A stretch of DNA of 64,000 bases from DAIDKA01 sp963726995 (GTDB lineage: Bacteria > Pseudomonadota > Gammaproteobacteria > Steroidobacterales > Steroidobacteraceae): the NCBI GenBank assembly GCA_963726995.1, contig CAVSEP010000004.1, positions 372,001 to 436,000 on the forward strand, written 5' to 3'. Under the pieces are notes generated by a model, which saw nothing but the letters and a program-made list of their open reading frames with translations, ran no database searches and was not told the DNA's origin. A program made the position numbers and the translations under genes. Positions 27,579 to 36,357 of this stretch are shown in pieces. Positions within the stretch are counted from its first letter, which is position 1. The number at the start of each line of letters is the position of its first letter.

Positions 27579-29049
27579 ATGCACCAACGGTATCGGCCGC
27601 CCGTGCGAGCCACGGGCATTGTGAGCGCGACTCTCGCGATGGCGGGGCTGTGCGGCTGCGCGCTGGGCCCCAACTTCCATGCGCCCGCGCCGCCCGACAC
27701 CGACCACTACGTGGCGGGCGACCAGGTCCTGATCGCCGACCAGACCCTGGTCGGCGATCAGGAAATCCCCGAGAGGTGGTGGAGCCTGTTCCATAGCGCG
27801 CCGCTGGATGTGCTGGTGCGTACCGCGCTACAGGACAGTCCGACCATCGCGGCTGCCCAGGCGGCGCTGCGTTCCGCCCAGCAAGGTTACGTGGCCCAAC
27901 GCGGCGCCAGCCTTTACCCGCAGGTGGACGGACAGTTTCAGGCCCAGCGCGAGGCAGCTTCCGGTGCCGCCTTCGGATTTCCGCAGGCAGGCAGCAGCAC
28001 CTTCACGCTGTTCGACGCCGCCGTGAACGTCAGTTACAAATTCGATCTGGTCGGCGGCACGCGCCGCCAGCTGGAGGCCCTGGCCGCGCAGTCGGACTAT
28101 CAGCGCTGGCAACTCGAGGCGGCCCGCCTGACGCTGGCCGCCAATGTGGTCACCACGGTGATCAGCGCCGCTGCGCTCAATGACGAGGTCGCCGCCACCC
28201 AGGACATCCTCGCCTCGCAGCGCCATCAGCTGGCCATCATCCAGCGCCAGCAAGCCGTCGGCGCCGCTTCGCAGGCCGATGTGCTGACCCAGCAGGCCAA
28301 CCTCGCGGTACTGGAAGCGACCCTGCCCGGATTGCAGAAGTCCCTGGCGCAGGCCGACCACCGCCTGGCGGTGCTGACCGGCCGGACGCCAGACCACGCC
28401 CGCGACCGAAGGCCTGTCGCTGAGCTCCCTGACACTGCCCGCGCAGCTGCCCTTGTCGCTGCCCGCCAAACTGGTGCGCCAGCGGCCCGATGTGCTGGCC
28501 TCCGAGGCGTTGCTGCATGAGGCCACGGCGCAGGCCGGAGTAGCCACCGCGAATCGGTATCCGCAGCTGACGCTCTCGGGCAGCGTCGGCTCGCAGAGCA
28601 CCTCGATCAGCAGCCTGTTCAGCGCCGGCACCGCGGCCTGGAACATCGGCGGCTCGCTGATGCAGCCGCTGTTCCACGGCGGGGAACTGCGCGCCAAGCG
28701 CCGCCAGGCCTTCGACAACCTGGATCAGGCCACGGCGCAGTACCGCAGCACGGTGCTGTCGGCCCTGCAGGATGTGGCGGACAGCCTGCGGGCGCTGCAG
28801 GATGATGCCCAGGCGTTGGCCGCAAACGCCCGTGCGGAAAGCGCCGCGCATGATTCGCTCGACATCACCCGCCGCCAGTACCAGGCCGGCGGCACTTCCT
28901 ACGTCAATCTGCTCATCGCTCAACGTCAGTACGCGCAGGCGCGCCTGGCGCGCATCCAGGGCGAAATGGCCAGACTGGCTGATTCCGCGGCATTGCTGCA
29001 GGCCCTGGGCGGCGGCTGGTGGAATCGCGACACTAACGGGAGCCGCTAA
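27579..29049 (+). pseudogene. outer-membrane efflux lipoprotein (TolC/NodT family), one frameshift
   Basis: Starts at ATG 27579 with a lipoprotein-type signal (LAMAGLCGCALGPNF), then the outer-membrane factor fold: paired helical repeats with VDGQFQAQREA and QQGYVAQRGASLYP. The frame is lost at LTGRTP and resumes in another frame (QTTPATEGLSLSSLTLPAQLPLSLPAKLVRQRPDVLASEA...) to TAA 29049. One C missing from the CC at 28389-28390 explains it; both halves are otherwise normal, so an assembly error is likely. It forms the outer-membrane channel of the adjoining RND pump and is first in that operon. Confidence 0.88.
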
Positions 29050-30228
29050 GTGCAGAACACTGAAATCCAGATCCCCGATCACGATCCGCAGCAGCTGCGG
29101 GCGCTGCTGTGGCGGCGGGGCATCATCATCGGCGCGGTGGTGCTGGTTCTGATGGTCGGCATCTTCGGCTTCAATCTGGTCAAGGCGCACTTCATCGGCC
29201 TGGCGCTGGCGCAGAACGCCTCGCCGAAGCAGACCGTCGCCACGGCGACCGTGAAGTTCGATGACTGGCAGCCGCAGATCAACGCCGTGGGCACGCTGCG
29301 CGCGGTGCGCGGCGTGGATGTGACCACCGAGGTCGCAGGTCTGGTGCGCAGCATCGAGTTTCATTCCGGCCAGCAGATCGCCGGCGGGGCGACCCTGGTG
29401 CGCCTGAACGCGGATTCGGATCTCGCCCAGCAGCAGGCGCTGGCGGCGGCCGCGGATCTGGCCGAGGTGGTCTATAAGCGTGACCAGGAGCAGTTCAAGG
29501 CGCAGGCCATCAGCCAGGCCCAGCTGGATGCCGATGCGGCGGACCTGAAGAGCAAGCGCGCGCAGGAGGCGGCGCAGGCGGCGCTGGTGGCCAAGAAGAC
29601 CCTGCGCGCGCCCTTCGCCGGACAGTTGGGCATCACCACGCTCAATCCCGGCCAGTACCTGAATGCCGGGGACAAGGTCGTGACGCTGCAGCAGCTGGAC
29701 CCCATCCTGGTGGATTTCCGACTGCCGCAGCAGAGCCTGGCGCGCATCGCCGTCGGGCAGTCGGTCGCGCTCACTGCCGATACCTGGCCCGGAGTCAGCT
29801 TCCCGGGCCATATCACCGCGGTGAATCCGCTGGTCGACAGCGCCACCCGCAACGTGCAGGTGGAAGCCTCGGTCGACAATCACGCCAGGCAGCTGGTGCC
29901 GGGCATGTTCGGCCATCTGCAGGTGGCGGCCGGCGCGCTGGTGCATGCACTGACGCTGCCGCAGTCGGCGGTGACCTACAATCCCTACGGCGCGACGGTC
30001 TTCATCGTGATCGCGGATCCGGCCAACAAGGGCGGGCAGACCGTCAAGCAGACCTTCGTCACCCTGGGGGATACCCGCGGGGACCAGGTGCAGGCGCTCT
30101 CGGGCGTCAAGCAAGGCGATGTGGTCGTGGCGGCGGGGCAGTTGAAGATCAAGAACGGCACCCCGGTGGCGATCGACAACTCGGTGAAGCCCAGCAACGA
30201 TTCGAATCCTCTGCCGCAGGAACACTAG
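29050..30228 (+). CDS. RND efflux periplasmic adaptor (membrane fusion protein, HlyD/AcrA family)
   Basis: A 392-residue adaptor with an N-terminal anchor helix (GIIIGAVVLVLMVGIFGFNL), a barrel-sandwich domain (VTTEVAGLVRSIEFHSGQQIAGG), a helical hairpin (residues 110-180, rich in Ala/Gln), the second lipoyl half (LRAPFAGQLGITTLNPGQYL) and a beta-barrel. GTG 29050 follows the previous stop directly and has GGGAG seven bases upstream. It couples the pump to the outer-membrane factor. Confidence 0.92.
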   Translation: MQNTEIQIPDHDPQQLRALLWRRGIIIGAVVLVLMVGIFGFNLVKAHFIGLALAQNASPKQTVATATVKFDDWQPQINAVGTLRAVRGVDVTTEVAGLVRSIEFHSGQQIAGGATLVRLNADSDLAQQQALAAAADLAEVVYKRDQEQFKAQAISQAQLDADAADLKSKRAQEAAQAALVAKKTLRAPFAGQLGITTLNPGQYLNAGDKVVTLQQLDPILVDFRLPQQSLARIAVGQSVALTADTWPGVSFPGHITAVNPLVDSATRNVQVEASVDNHARQLVPGMFGHLQVAAGALVHALTLPQSAVTYNPYGATVFIVIADPANKGGQTVKQTFVTLGDTRGDQVQALSGVKQGDVVVAAGQLKIKNGTPVAIDNSVKPSNDSNPLPQEH

Positions 30229-30239
30229 GGCTCAAGCGG

Positions 30240-33200
30240 ATGAAGCTCACAGACCTGTTCATCCGGCGGCCGGTGCTGTCGCTCGTCGTCAGCCTGTTCA
30301 TCCTGGTGCTCGGCATCCGGGCGATCTTCAGTCTGTCGATCACGCAGTATCCGCAGACCGAGTCGGCGAACATCATCATCAACACCACTTACTATGGTGC
30401 CGATGCGGCCACGGTGGCCGGATTCATCACCCAGCCCCTGGAGGCGGCGATCGCGCAGGCCCAGGGGATCGAATACCTGTCCTCCTCGAGCTCGACCGGA
30501 TCCTCGAGCATTACGGCCACGCTGCGCCTGAACTACGACTCCAATCGGGCGCTCAGCGAAATCAGCGCCAAGGTCAACTCGGTGCGCAACCAGCTGCCGC
30601 CGCAGGCGCAGCAACCGGTGGTCTACATCGATGTCGGGGACACCACGGCAGCCATGTACGTCGGCTTCTTCACCGACACACTGCCGCCCAATGGGGTAAC
30701 GGACTACCTGATTCGGGTGGTGCAACCGAAGCTGGATGCCATCCCCGGCGTGCAGTCCGCCGATGTGCAGGGCGCACGCGTGTACGCGCTGCGCGCCTGG
30801 CTGGATCCGCAGCGCATGGCGGCCCGCAACGTCACGGCCAGCGACGTCTATGCCGCCCTCGCAGCGAACAATTATCTCACCGCGGTGGGCAGCACCAAGG
30901 GCCAGATGGTCTCGGTGGACCTCACGGCCGATACCGACCTGCATTCCCTGGATGGCTTCCGGCAATTGGTCGTGCGCCAGCAGAACAGTACGGTGGTGCG
31001 TCTCGAGGATGTCGCCACCGTGGAGCTGGGGGCCGAAGATTACGAGTCCGGCGTGACCTGGAACGGCCGGCATTCGGTGTTCCTCGCGGTCCAGAACGCG
31101 CCCAAGGCCAACGTCCTGCGGGTGGCCCAGGCGGTGCGCGAGGCGCTGCCGGACATACAGGCGCAGCTGCCCAGCGGCATGCGCGCCGAAATCGTCTACG
31201 ACACCACCATGTTCGTGCGCAGCTCCATCCGCGAGGTCATCAAGACCTTGGGCGAGGCGCTGCTGATCGTCACGGCGGTCATCTTCCTGTTCCTGGGCAG
31301 CGTGCGCGCCACCGCGATTCCCGTGGTGGCCATGCCGCTGTCGCTGATCGGCACCTTCTTCATGATGCTGGCGCTCGGCTACTCGATCAATCTGCTGACG
31401 CTGCTGGCGCTGGTGCTCGCGATCGGGCTGGTGGTGGATGACGCCATCATCGTGGTGGAGAACTTCGATCGGCACCTGAAGGCCGGGGAGTCACCGCTGG
31501 ATTCCGCGCTGTTCGCGGCGCGCGAACTGGGCGGCCCGATCCTGGCGATGACGGTGGTGCTGGTGGCCGCCTACCTGCCGATCGGGTTCCAGGGGGGGCT
31601 TACCGGTGCGCTGTTCACCCAGTTCGCCTTCACGCTCGCGGCGGCGGTGACCATCTCGGCCGTGATCGCCCTGACCCTCTCGCCGATGCTGTGCTCGAAG
31701 CTGTTTCGCGCCGACCAGGAGGAGGGCCGCTTCGCCAAGCAGCTGGACCGCAACTTCGAGCGCGTGCGGCGCTTCTACCAGCGCATTCTGGCCGAATGGC
31801 TGATGACCTGGCAGGTTCTGGTGGGCTTAGGGGTCGCCATCCTGTGCCTCACGGTCTTTCTGTTCGCCACCGCGGATTCGGAACTGGCCCCAGCCGAGGA
31901 TCAGGGTGTGGTGGTGGCGCAGATCAAGGGCGCGCCCAATGCCACCTACCAGCAGATGGAGATGTACAGCAAGCAGATGTTCGACGCCGCCGCCTCGCTG
32001 CCGGAGTACTACGGCGTATTCCAGCGCATGGGCGGCAACAGCGGATTCGGCGGCGTGCTGTTCACGCCCTGGGGCGAGCGCAAGCGCTCCGCAAACCAGC
32101 TGCAGCAGGTGCTGCAGGAGCGCTGGGGCCACATCGCCGGCGCCCAGATCGCGGCCTTCCAGCTGCCCTCGCTGCCGGGTTCCGCGGGCCTGCCGCTGCA
32201 GTTCGTCATCACCACCACCGAACCGCTGCAGAACCTGTACGAGGTCACCCAGAACCTGCTGGCGCGCGCCAAGGCCAGCGGCATGTTCTTCTTCATCGAT
32301 TCGGACATGAAGATCGACAAGCCCCAGGCGACCCTGTCGCTGGACCGCGAGATGGTGGGCAACATGGGCCTGACGCAGCAGGACGTGGGCGCCAGCCTGG
32401 GTGCGGCCTTAGGGGGCGGCTACGTCAACTACTTTTCCATCGCCGGCCGCTCCTACAAGGTCATCCCGCAGGTGCTGCAGAAGGACCGGCTGAATCCCTC
32501 GCAGGTGCTCGACTACTACGTGCACGGCGGGGATGGCTCGCTGATCCAGGCGGGCACCGTGGCCCACATCACCACCGGCACCGTGCCGGAGTCCATCAGT
32601 CACTTCCAGCAGTTGAACGCCGCGACCATTTCCGGCGCGCCGGGCGTCTCGCAGGAGGCCGCGCTGAAGTTCCTGCGCGATACCCTGCAGGAAATCGCGC
32701 CGTCCGGGTATACGGCTGACTACGCCGGGCAGTCGCGGCAGTTCATGCTGGGATCGGGCAGCTTCCTGGTCACGCTGCTGTTCGCCCTGGTCATCGTCTA
32801 CCTGGCGCTCGCCGCGCAGTTCGAGAGCTTTCGCGATCCGACCGTGATCCTGGTGTCGGTGCCCATGGCGCTGTTCGGAGCCATGCTGTTCATCAACACG
32901 GGGATCTCCACGCTCAACATTTACACGCAGGTGGGCCTGGTGACGCTGCTCGGCCTGATCAGCAAGCACGGCATCCTCATCGTGCAGTTCGCCAATGAGC
33001 TGCAGAAGGCGGGGCGCACCAAGCTGCAGGCCGTTGTCGAGGCGGCCTCGGTGCGCCTGCGGCCCATCGTGATGACCACCGCCGCCATGGTGCTGGGCGT
33101 GGTGCCCCTGGTCATCGCCTCCGGTGCGGGCGCGGCGGGCAGGCGCTCCATGGGCATCGTGCTGTTCACCGGCCTGTCGATCGGCACGCTGTTCACGCTG

Positions 33201-33281
33201 TTTGTCGTGCCGGCCATGTACATCCTGCTGGGCGCGGACCATCACCGCAAGGCACAGATGGACACTCCGGAATCTGAATGA
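30240..33281 (+). CDS. RND multidrug efflux transporter (HAE1 family)
   Basis: A 1013-residue inner-membrane pump with 12 helices and two large periplasmic loops. The start FIRRPVLSLVVSLFILVLGI is typical of HAE1 pumps. The proton-relay aspartates of helix 4 are Asp400-Asp401 in GLVVDDAIIVVEN, equivalent to AcrB Asp407/408. The second half contains LVSVPMALFGA and a conserved GLISKHGILIVQFANEL. It is intact despite its size. The adaptor gene ends 11 bases upstream. No TetR or MarR regulator gene adjoins the operon. Confidence 0.95.
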   Translation: MKLTDLFIRRPVLSLVVSLFILVLGIRAIFSLSITQYPQTESANIIINTTYYGADAATVAGFITQPLEAAIAQAQGIEYLSSSSSTGSSSITATLRLNYDSNRALSEISAKVNSVRNQLPPQAQQPVVYIDVGDTTAAMYVGFFTDTLPPNGVTDYLIRVVQPKLDAIPGVQSADVQGARVYALRAWLDPQRMAARNVTASDVYAALAANNYLTAVGSTKGQMVSVDLTADTDLHSLDGFRQLVVRQQNSTVVRLEDVATVELGAEDYESGVTWNGRHSVFLAVQNAPKANVLRVAQAVREALPDIQAQLPSGMRAEIVYDTTMFVRSSIREVIKTLGEALLIVTAVIFLFLGSVRATAIPVVAMPLSLIGTFFMMLALGYSINLLTLLALVLAIGLVVDDAIIVVENFDRHLKAGESPLDSALFAARELGGPILAMTVVLVAAYLPIGFQGGLTGALFTQFAFTLAAAVTISAVIALTLSPMLCSKLFRADQEEGRFAKQLDRNFERVRRFYQRILAEWLMTWQVLVGLGVAILCLTVFLFATADSELAPAEDQGVVVAQIKGAPNATYQQMEMYSKQMFDAAASLPEYYGVFQRMGGNSGFGGVLFTPWGERKRSANQLQQVLQERWGHIAGAQIAAFQLPSLPGSAGLPLQFVITTTEPLQNLYEVTQNLLARAKASGMFFFIDSDMKIDKPQATLSLDREMVGNMGLTQQDVGASLGAALGGGYVNYFSIAGRSYKVIPQVLQKDRLNPSQVLDYYVHGGDGSLIQAGTVAHITTGTVPESISHFQQLNAATISGAPGVSQEAALKFLRDTLQEIAPSGYTADYAGQSRQFMLGSGSFLVTLLFALVIVYLALAAQFESFRDPTVILVSVPMALFGAMLFINTGISTLNIYTQVGLVTLLGLISKHGILIVQFANELQKAGRTKLQAVVEAASVRLRPIVMTTAAMVLGVVPLVIASGAGAAGRRSMGIVLFTGLSIGTLFTLFVVPAMYILLGADHHRKAQMDTPESE

Positions 33282-33300
33282 ACCCCTGGTAGCGACCGCC

Positions 33301-34161
33301 ATGCCATACATCAAAGTCATCATCCTGGCCATCGTGCAGGGCCTGGCCGAGCTGCTGCCCGTTTCCAGCTCCGCGCATGTCGTGGTGGCCGAGAAACTCA
33401 TGGGGCTGGAGCCCTCGGCGCCGTCCATGACGCTGCTGCTGGTCATGCTGCACACCGGCACCATGTTCGCCGTGATCGTCTACTTCTGGCGCCGCTGGCG
33501 GCAGACGTACTTCGCCAGCATGGCGCAGTTCAAACGTACGGCGCTGCAGGTGATCCTGGCCACCTTCCTCACCGGGGTGATCTACGAAGCGCTGGTGCTG
33601 CTCATCGAGAAGACCCTGTTTCGCGATACCCCCCGCGCCCAGATCGAAGATCTCTTCGATCATCTGGAACTGGTCGCCCCCGCGCTGGCCGCGGGCGGCG
33701 TGCTGATACTGGTGGCAGGCCTGCGCGGCGGCCGCGCCACGCGCGATCTGCCCGCCGACCTCACCACCCGGCAGGCGGGCATCATCGGCGCGGTTCAGGG
33801 CCTGTGCCTGCCGTTCCGCGGCTTCTCGCGCTCCGGCGCCACCATCTCAACGGGCATGCTGCTGGGGGTCGCCAAGGCCAGCGCGGAAGATTTCAGTTTT
33901 GCCCTGGCCGTGGTGCTCACGCCTGCCGTGGTGGCGCGCGAAACACTGCGCGTGCTGCATGCTGAACACCAGGGCGGCACCGCCGCGCTGGCCAGTGCCG
34001 CCGTGCCCAGTCTGGCGGGAGCCGCGGTGGCATTCCTGGCCGGCCTGGTGGCGCTCAAGTGGCTGAGCGGCTGGCTGGAGAACGGGCGCTGGTACTTCTT
34101 CGGCGTGTACTGCCTGATTGCCGCCGCGGCGGTCGGCGGCCTGCACCTGGCCGGTTACTGA
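33301..34161 (+). CDS. uppP: undecaprenyl-diphosphatase UppP (BacA)
   Basis: A 286-residue polytopic membrane phosphatase that recycles undecaprenyl pyrophosphate to the lipid carrier for peptidoglycan and O-antigen synthesis. Signature motifs are present: QGLAELLPVSSSAHV (Glu17 in the E/Q-rich motif) and RGFSRSGATIS, the phosphatase active-site block. ATG 33301 is chosen over the upstream frame extension, which lies in the RND gene. It is 19 bases downstream of that gene and may be part of the same transcript. Confidence 0.95.
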   Translation: MPYIKVIILAIVQGLAELLPVSSSAHVVVAEKLMGLEPSAPSMTLLLVMLHTGTMFAVIVYFWRRWRQTYFASMAQFKRTALQVILATFLTGVIYEALVLLIEKTLFRDTPRAQIEDLFDHLELVAPALAAGGVLILVAGLRGGRATRDLPADLTTRQAGIIGAVQGLCLPFRGFSRSGATISTGMLLGVAKASAEDFSFALAVVLTPAVVARETLRVLHAEHQGGTAALASAAVPSLAGAAVAFLAGLVALKWLSGWLENGRWYFFGVYCLIAAAAVGGLHLAGY

Positions 34162-34170
34162 TTCAGGACA

Positions 34171-34788
34171 ATGGGCACCCAGGCCGTCTTTCCCACGCTG
34201 ATCTATACGGCCCGGCTGCAGCAGCGGGGCGCCGCGCAGCTCAATCAGCGCCTGCTGCGCGAGTGCCGGCAGCTGCGGCTGGATGATGCGGCCGGCCGGC
34301 GCTGGTCGCGCAGCAACTATCCGGGCGGCTACACCTCCTATGCCTCGCAGCACCGGCTGTATGAGATCTCACCGACTTTCGCGGCCCTGCGGGCCCGGCT
34401 GGCGCCGCACCTGGCGAGCTTCGCCCGACAGCTCGAATGGGATCTGCGCGGTCGCAGGCTCGAGATGACGGATTGCTGGGTGAACATCATGCCGCACCAG
34501 GTGGTGCACAGCCTGCACCTGCATCCGCTCTCGAGTGTGAGCGGCACCTATTACGTGCAGGTGCCCCGAGGCGCGCCGGGCCTGAAGTTCGAAGACCCGC
34601 GCCTGGACCGATTCATGGCGGCGCCGCCGCGCAAGAGCAGCTGCCGGCCCGGCAATCGCCAGTGGGTGAGCGTCGCGGCGGCACCCGGTGAGCTGGTGTT
34701 GTTCGAAAGCTGGCTGCGTCATGAAGTCTCGCCCAATCCGCGCCGCCAGGAGCGCATCAGCATCAGTTTCAACTTCAGCTGGTTCTAG
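34171..34788 (+). CDS. 2OG-Fe(II) oxygenase superfamily protein (TIGR02466-like)
   Basis: A 205-residue protein resembling the TIGR02466 group of putative 2-oxoglutarate/Fe(II) dioxygenases. The block CWVNIMPHQVVHSLHLHPLSSVSGTYYVQVP carries the candidate iron ligands (His113, His116/118); a distal His184 (WLRHEV) and the following basic residues (SPNPRRQERISISFNF) fit the 2OG-binding end. The substrate is unknown. It starts nine bases after uppP and is probably co-expressed. Confidence 0.75.
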   Translation: MGTQAVFPTLIYTARLQQRGAAQLNQRLLRECRQLRLDDAAGRRWSRSNYPGGYTSYASQHRLYEISPTFAALRARLAPHLASFARQLEWDLRGRRLEMTDCWVNIMPHQVVHSLHLHPLSSVSGTYYVQVPRGAPGLKFEDPRLDRFMAAPPRKSSCRPGNRQWVSVAAAPGELVLFESWLRHEVSPNPRRQERISISFNFSWF

Positions 34789-34912
34789 CGCCCGCAGCGA
34801 ATCGACCATAATCCGCCGTTCCGCCGAACTATTGTCAAGTCAACAGTGTAGGACGCACACCGATCCCGCCGCCTGCGCCTCGCCGCGTATAATTCGGTTT
34901 GAGGGGAATGAG

Positions 34913-35383
34913 ATGACGCGGATGTCGGCATGGCGGGGATGCGGAACACTGCTTCTGGCTTGCGCTGGAGTGCTTCAGGTTGCCGCGGCCGTTGCCGGAC
35001 CCCAGGTTACCTTCTACCTCACCGTGCCCCTCGGCGGCCCCTCGGCGGGCCACGTGCTGGGTCTGCGCCTGGACCGGGAATCCACTACGCCGGACATCCG
35101 CAACTTCAGTCCGGCATCGCCGCTGAATCGCCGTGCGCTGCTGGACCTGCAGCTCGGAGCGGATTCGGCATTCCGACTGGAACTGGATCGCCGGCTCACC
35201 TGGGACCTCAACCGGATGCAGTGGCGCGACTCCAGACTGCCGGCCACCGTCACCCTGCGCGTGCCCACCGGGCCCGCGGCCTCAGCGGCCGAGCGGCATG
35301 CCCTGCAGTCCCCGGCGTTCGCCAATCCACTGCCGGACCAGAGCCACAAGCTCCTGATGAAACCCTTCCCGATCGAACCCTGA
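34913..35383 (+). CDS. small exported protein, unknown function
   Basis: A 156-residue protein with a signal peptide (GCGTLLLACAGVLQVAAAVAG) and a beta-rich body without recognised domains. GAGGGG lies upstream of ATG 34913. The Pro-rich end (LLMKPFPIEP) overlaps the convergent hydrolase gene by 102 bases. No function can be assigned. Confidence 0.6.
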   Translation: MTRMSAWRGCGTLLLACAGVLQVAAAVAGPQVTFYLTVPLGGPSAGHVLGLRLDRESTTPDIRNFSPASPLNRRALLDLQLGADSAFRLELDRRLTWDLNRMQWRDSRLPATVTLRVPTGPAASAAERHALQSPAFANPLPDQSHKLLMKPFPIEP

Positions 35384-36241
35384 GGGATCGTTCGCGGGCG
35401 CGAACTGCGGGTTGCGCATAGGGGCCGGAAAGGGACTCAGGAACGAGAAATGCCCCGCGCCGGCTATGGTGCGCACGGTGACCTGCGCCGGATCGGCCAC
35501 TCTCGCCAAGGCTGAGCGAACCTCGGCGTCCGGCGTCAGCACATCATGTTGCGCCGTCAGCGCGAGAATGGGTGCGCTGACCGCCGCCAGGGCCGCCGGG
35601 GCCAGGAAGAAGCCGCAGGCCGGCGCCATCAACACCAGCGCCCCGATGCGCGCATCGTGCACCACGCTGATCGGCTCGCGCGCGCGCGTCCAGGGCTGAG
35701 CGCCGGCAAGGCACAGCACGGTATAGCCCCCGAGCGAATGGCCGATCGCGGTAATGGGCTCGGCCGCGATCGATGCGCCCCAGCGGGAGTCTTGCAGCAG
35801 GGCATCGATCAGCCTGACCAGCTGCCGGGGTCGGTTGCGCAACAGGGCCTCCGCGCCCGTCAGATCGTCGCCCTGCAGCTCGTTGTCGCCGAGACTGTTG
35901 CCGGGGTGCTTGATGCTCGCCACGAAGTAGCCGCTGCGGGCCAGCGCCAGACTCAGGGTGCGATACAGGAGCGGCGAGCCGCCATTGCCGTGCGAGATCA
36001 GCACCAGTGCAAATCGCCCCGGGGCCACGGGGGCCTCCGCGCTCACCTCCATCTGGTAGGGTCCGAATGCAGTGGGGCGCGAGCGGGTCTCGCAAGGATA
36101 GTGCAGCAGCGCGGAGAGCGGCGGATTGCGCCCATCACCGCTGACCTGAAATGGATGGAATCCTGCGTATATCACTGAATTTTGTAACAATTGATGCACC
36201 GCAACAGGACTTGGGTCACTCTTTTGGAAAGGTGACCGCAT
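35282..36241 (-). CDS. alpha/beta hydrolase, dienelactone-hydrolase-like
   Basis: Up to 319 residues of an alpha/beta-hydrolase fold: oxyanion-hole region LISHGNGGSP, nucleophile elbow GHSLGG, an acid position near LTAQHDVLTPDAE and a terminal His in AGAGHFSF. The similarity is to predicted dienelactone hydrolases/esterases (COG4188 type). The first 20 residues look unlike the family; GTG at 36175 (then IYAGFHPFQVSGDG) may be the true start. The 3' end overlaps the preceding plus-strand gene. Confidence 0.8.
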   Translation of the reverse strand: MRSPFQKSDPSPVAVHQLLQNSVIYAGFHPFQVSGDGRNPPLSALLHYPCETRSRPTAFGPYQMEVSAEAPVAPGRFALVLISHGNGGSPLLYRTLSLALARSGYFVASIKHPGNSLGDNELQGDDLTGAEALLRNRPRQLVRLIDALLQDSRWGASIAAEPITAIGHSLGGYTVLCLAGAQPWTRAREPISVVHDARIGALVLMAPACGFFLAPAALAAVSAPILALTAQHDVLTPDAEVRSALARVADPAQVTVRTIAGAGHFSFLSPFPAPMRNPQFAPANDPSGFDREGFHQELVALVRQWIGERRGLQGMPLGR

Positions 36242-36357
36242 TCGGACGCGCCAGCGCTGGAGAACCGGGAACCCATTCGCTTCAGAATAATGCGAATTGA
36301 ACGATAAAGGTGCCTAGGGAAGCAGCGTCCATTGCTGCGCACTGACAGAGCGCCACG

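Noticed and set aside
28237..30225. Long minus-strand open frame (662 codons) opposite the efflux channel and adaptor genes
   Set aside because: It crosses a gene boundary and has no domain; the plus strand encodes recognisable efflux proteins.
36281..36307. FliA-like promoter before the chemoreceptor (AACGATAA at 36300-36307)
   Set aside because: The -10 resembles GCCGATAA but no TAAA-type -35 occurs at the right distance (TTCAGAAT), so it does not meet a fair standard.
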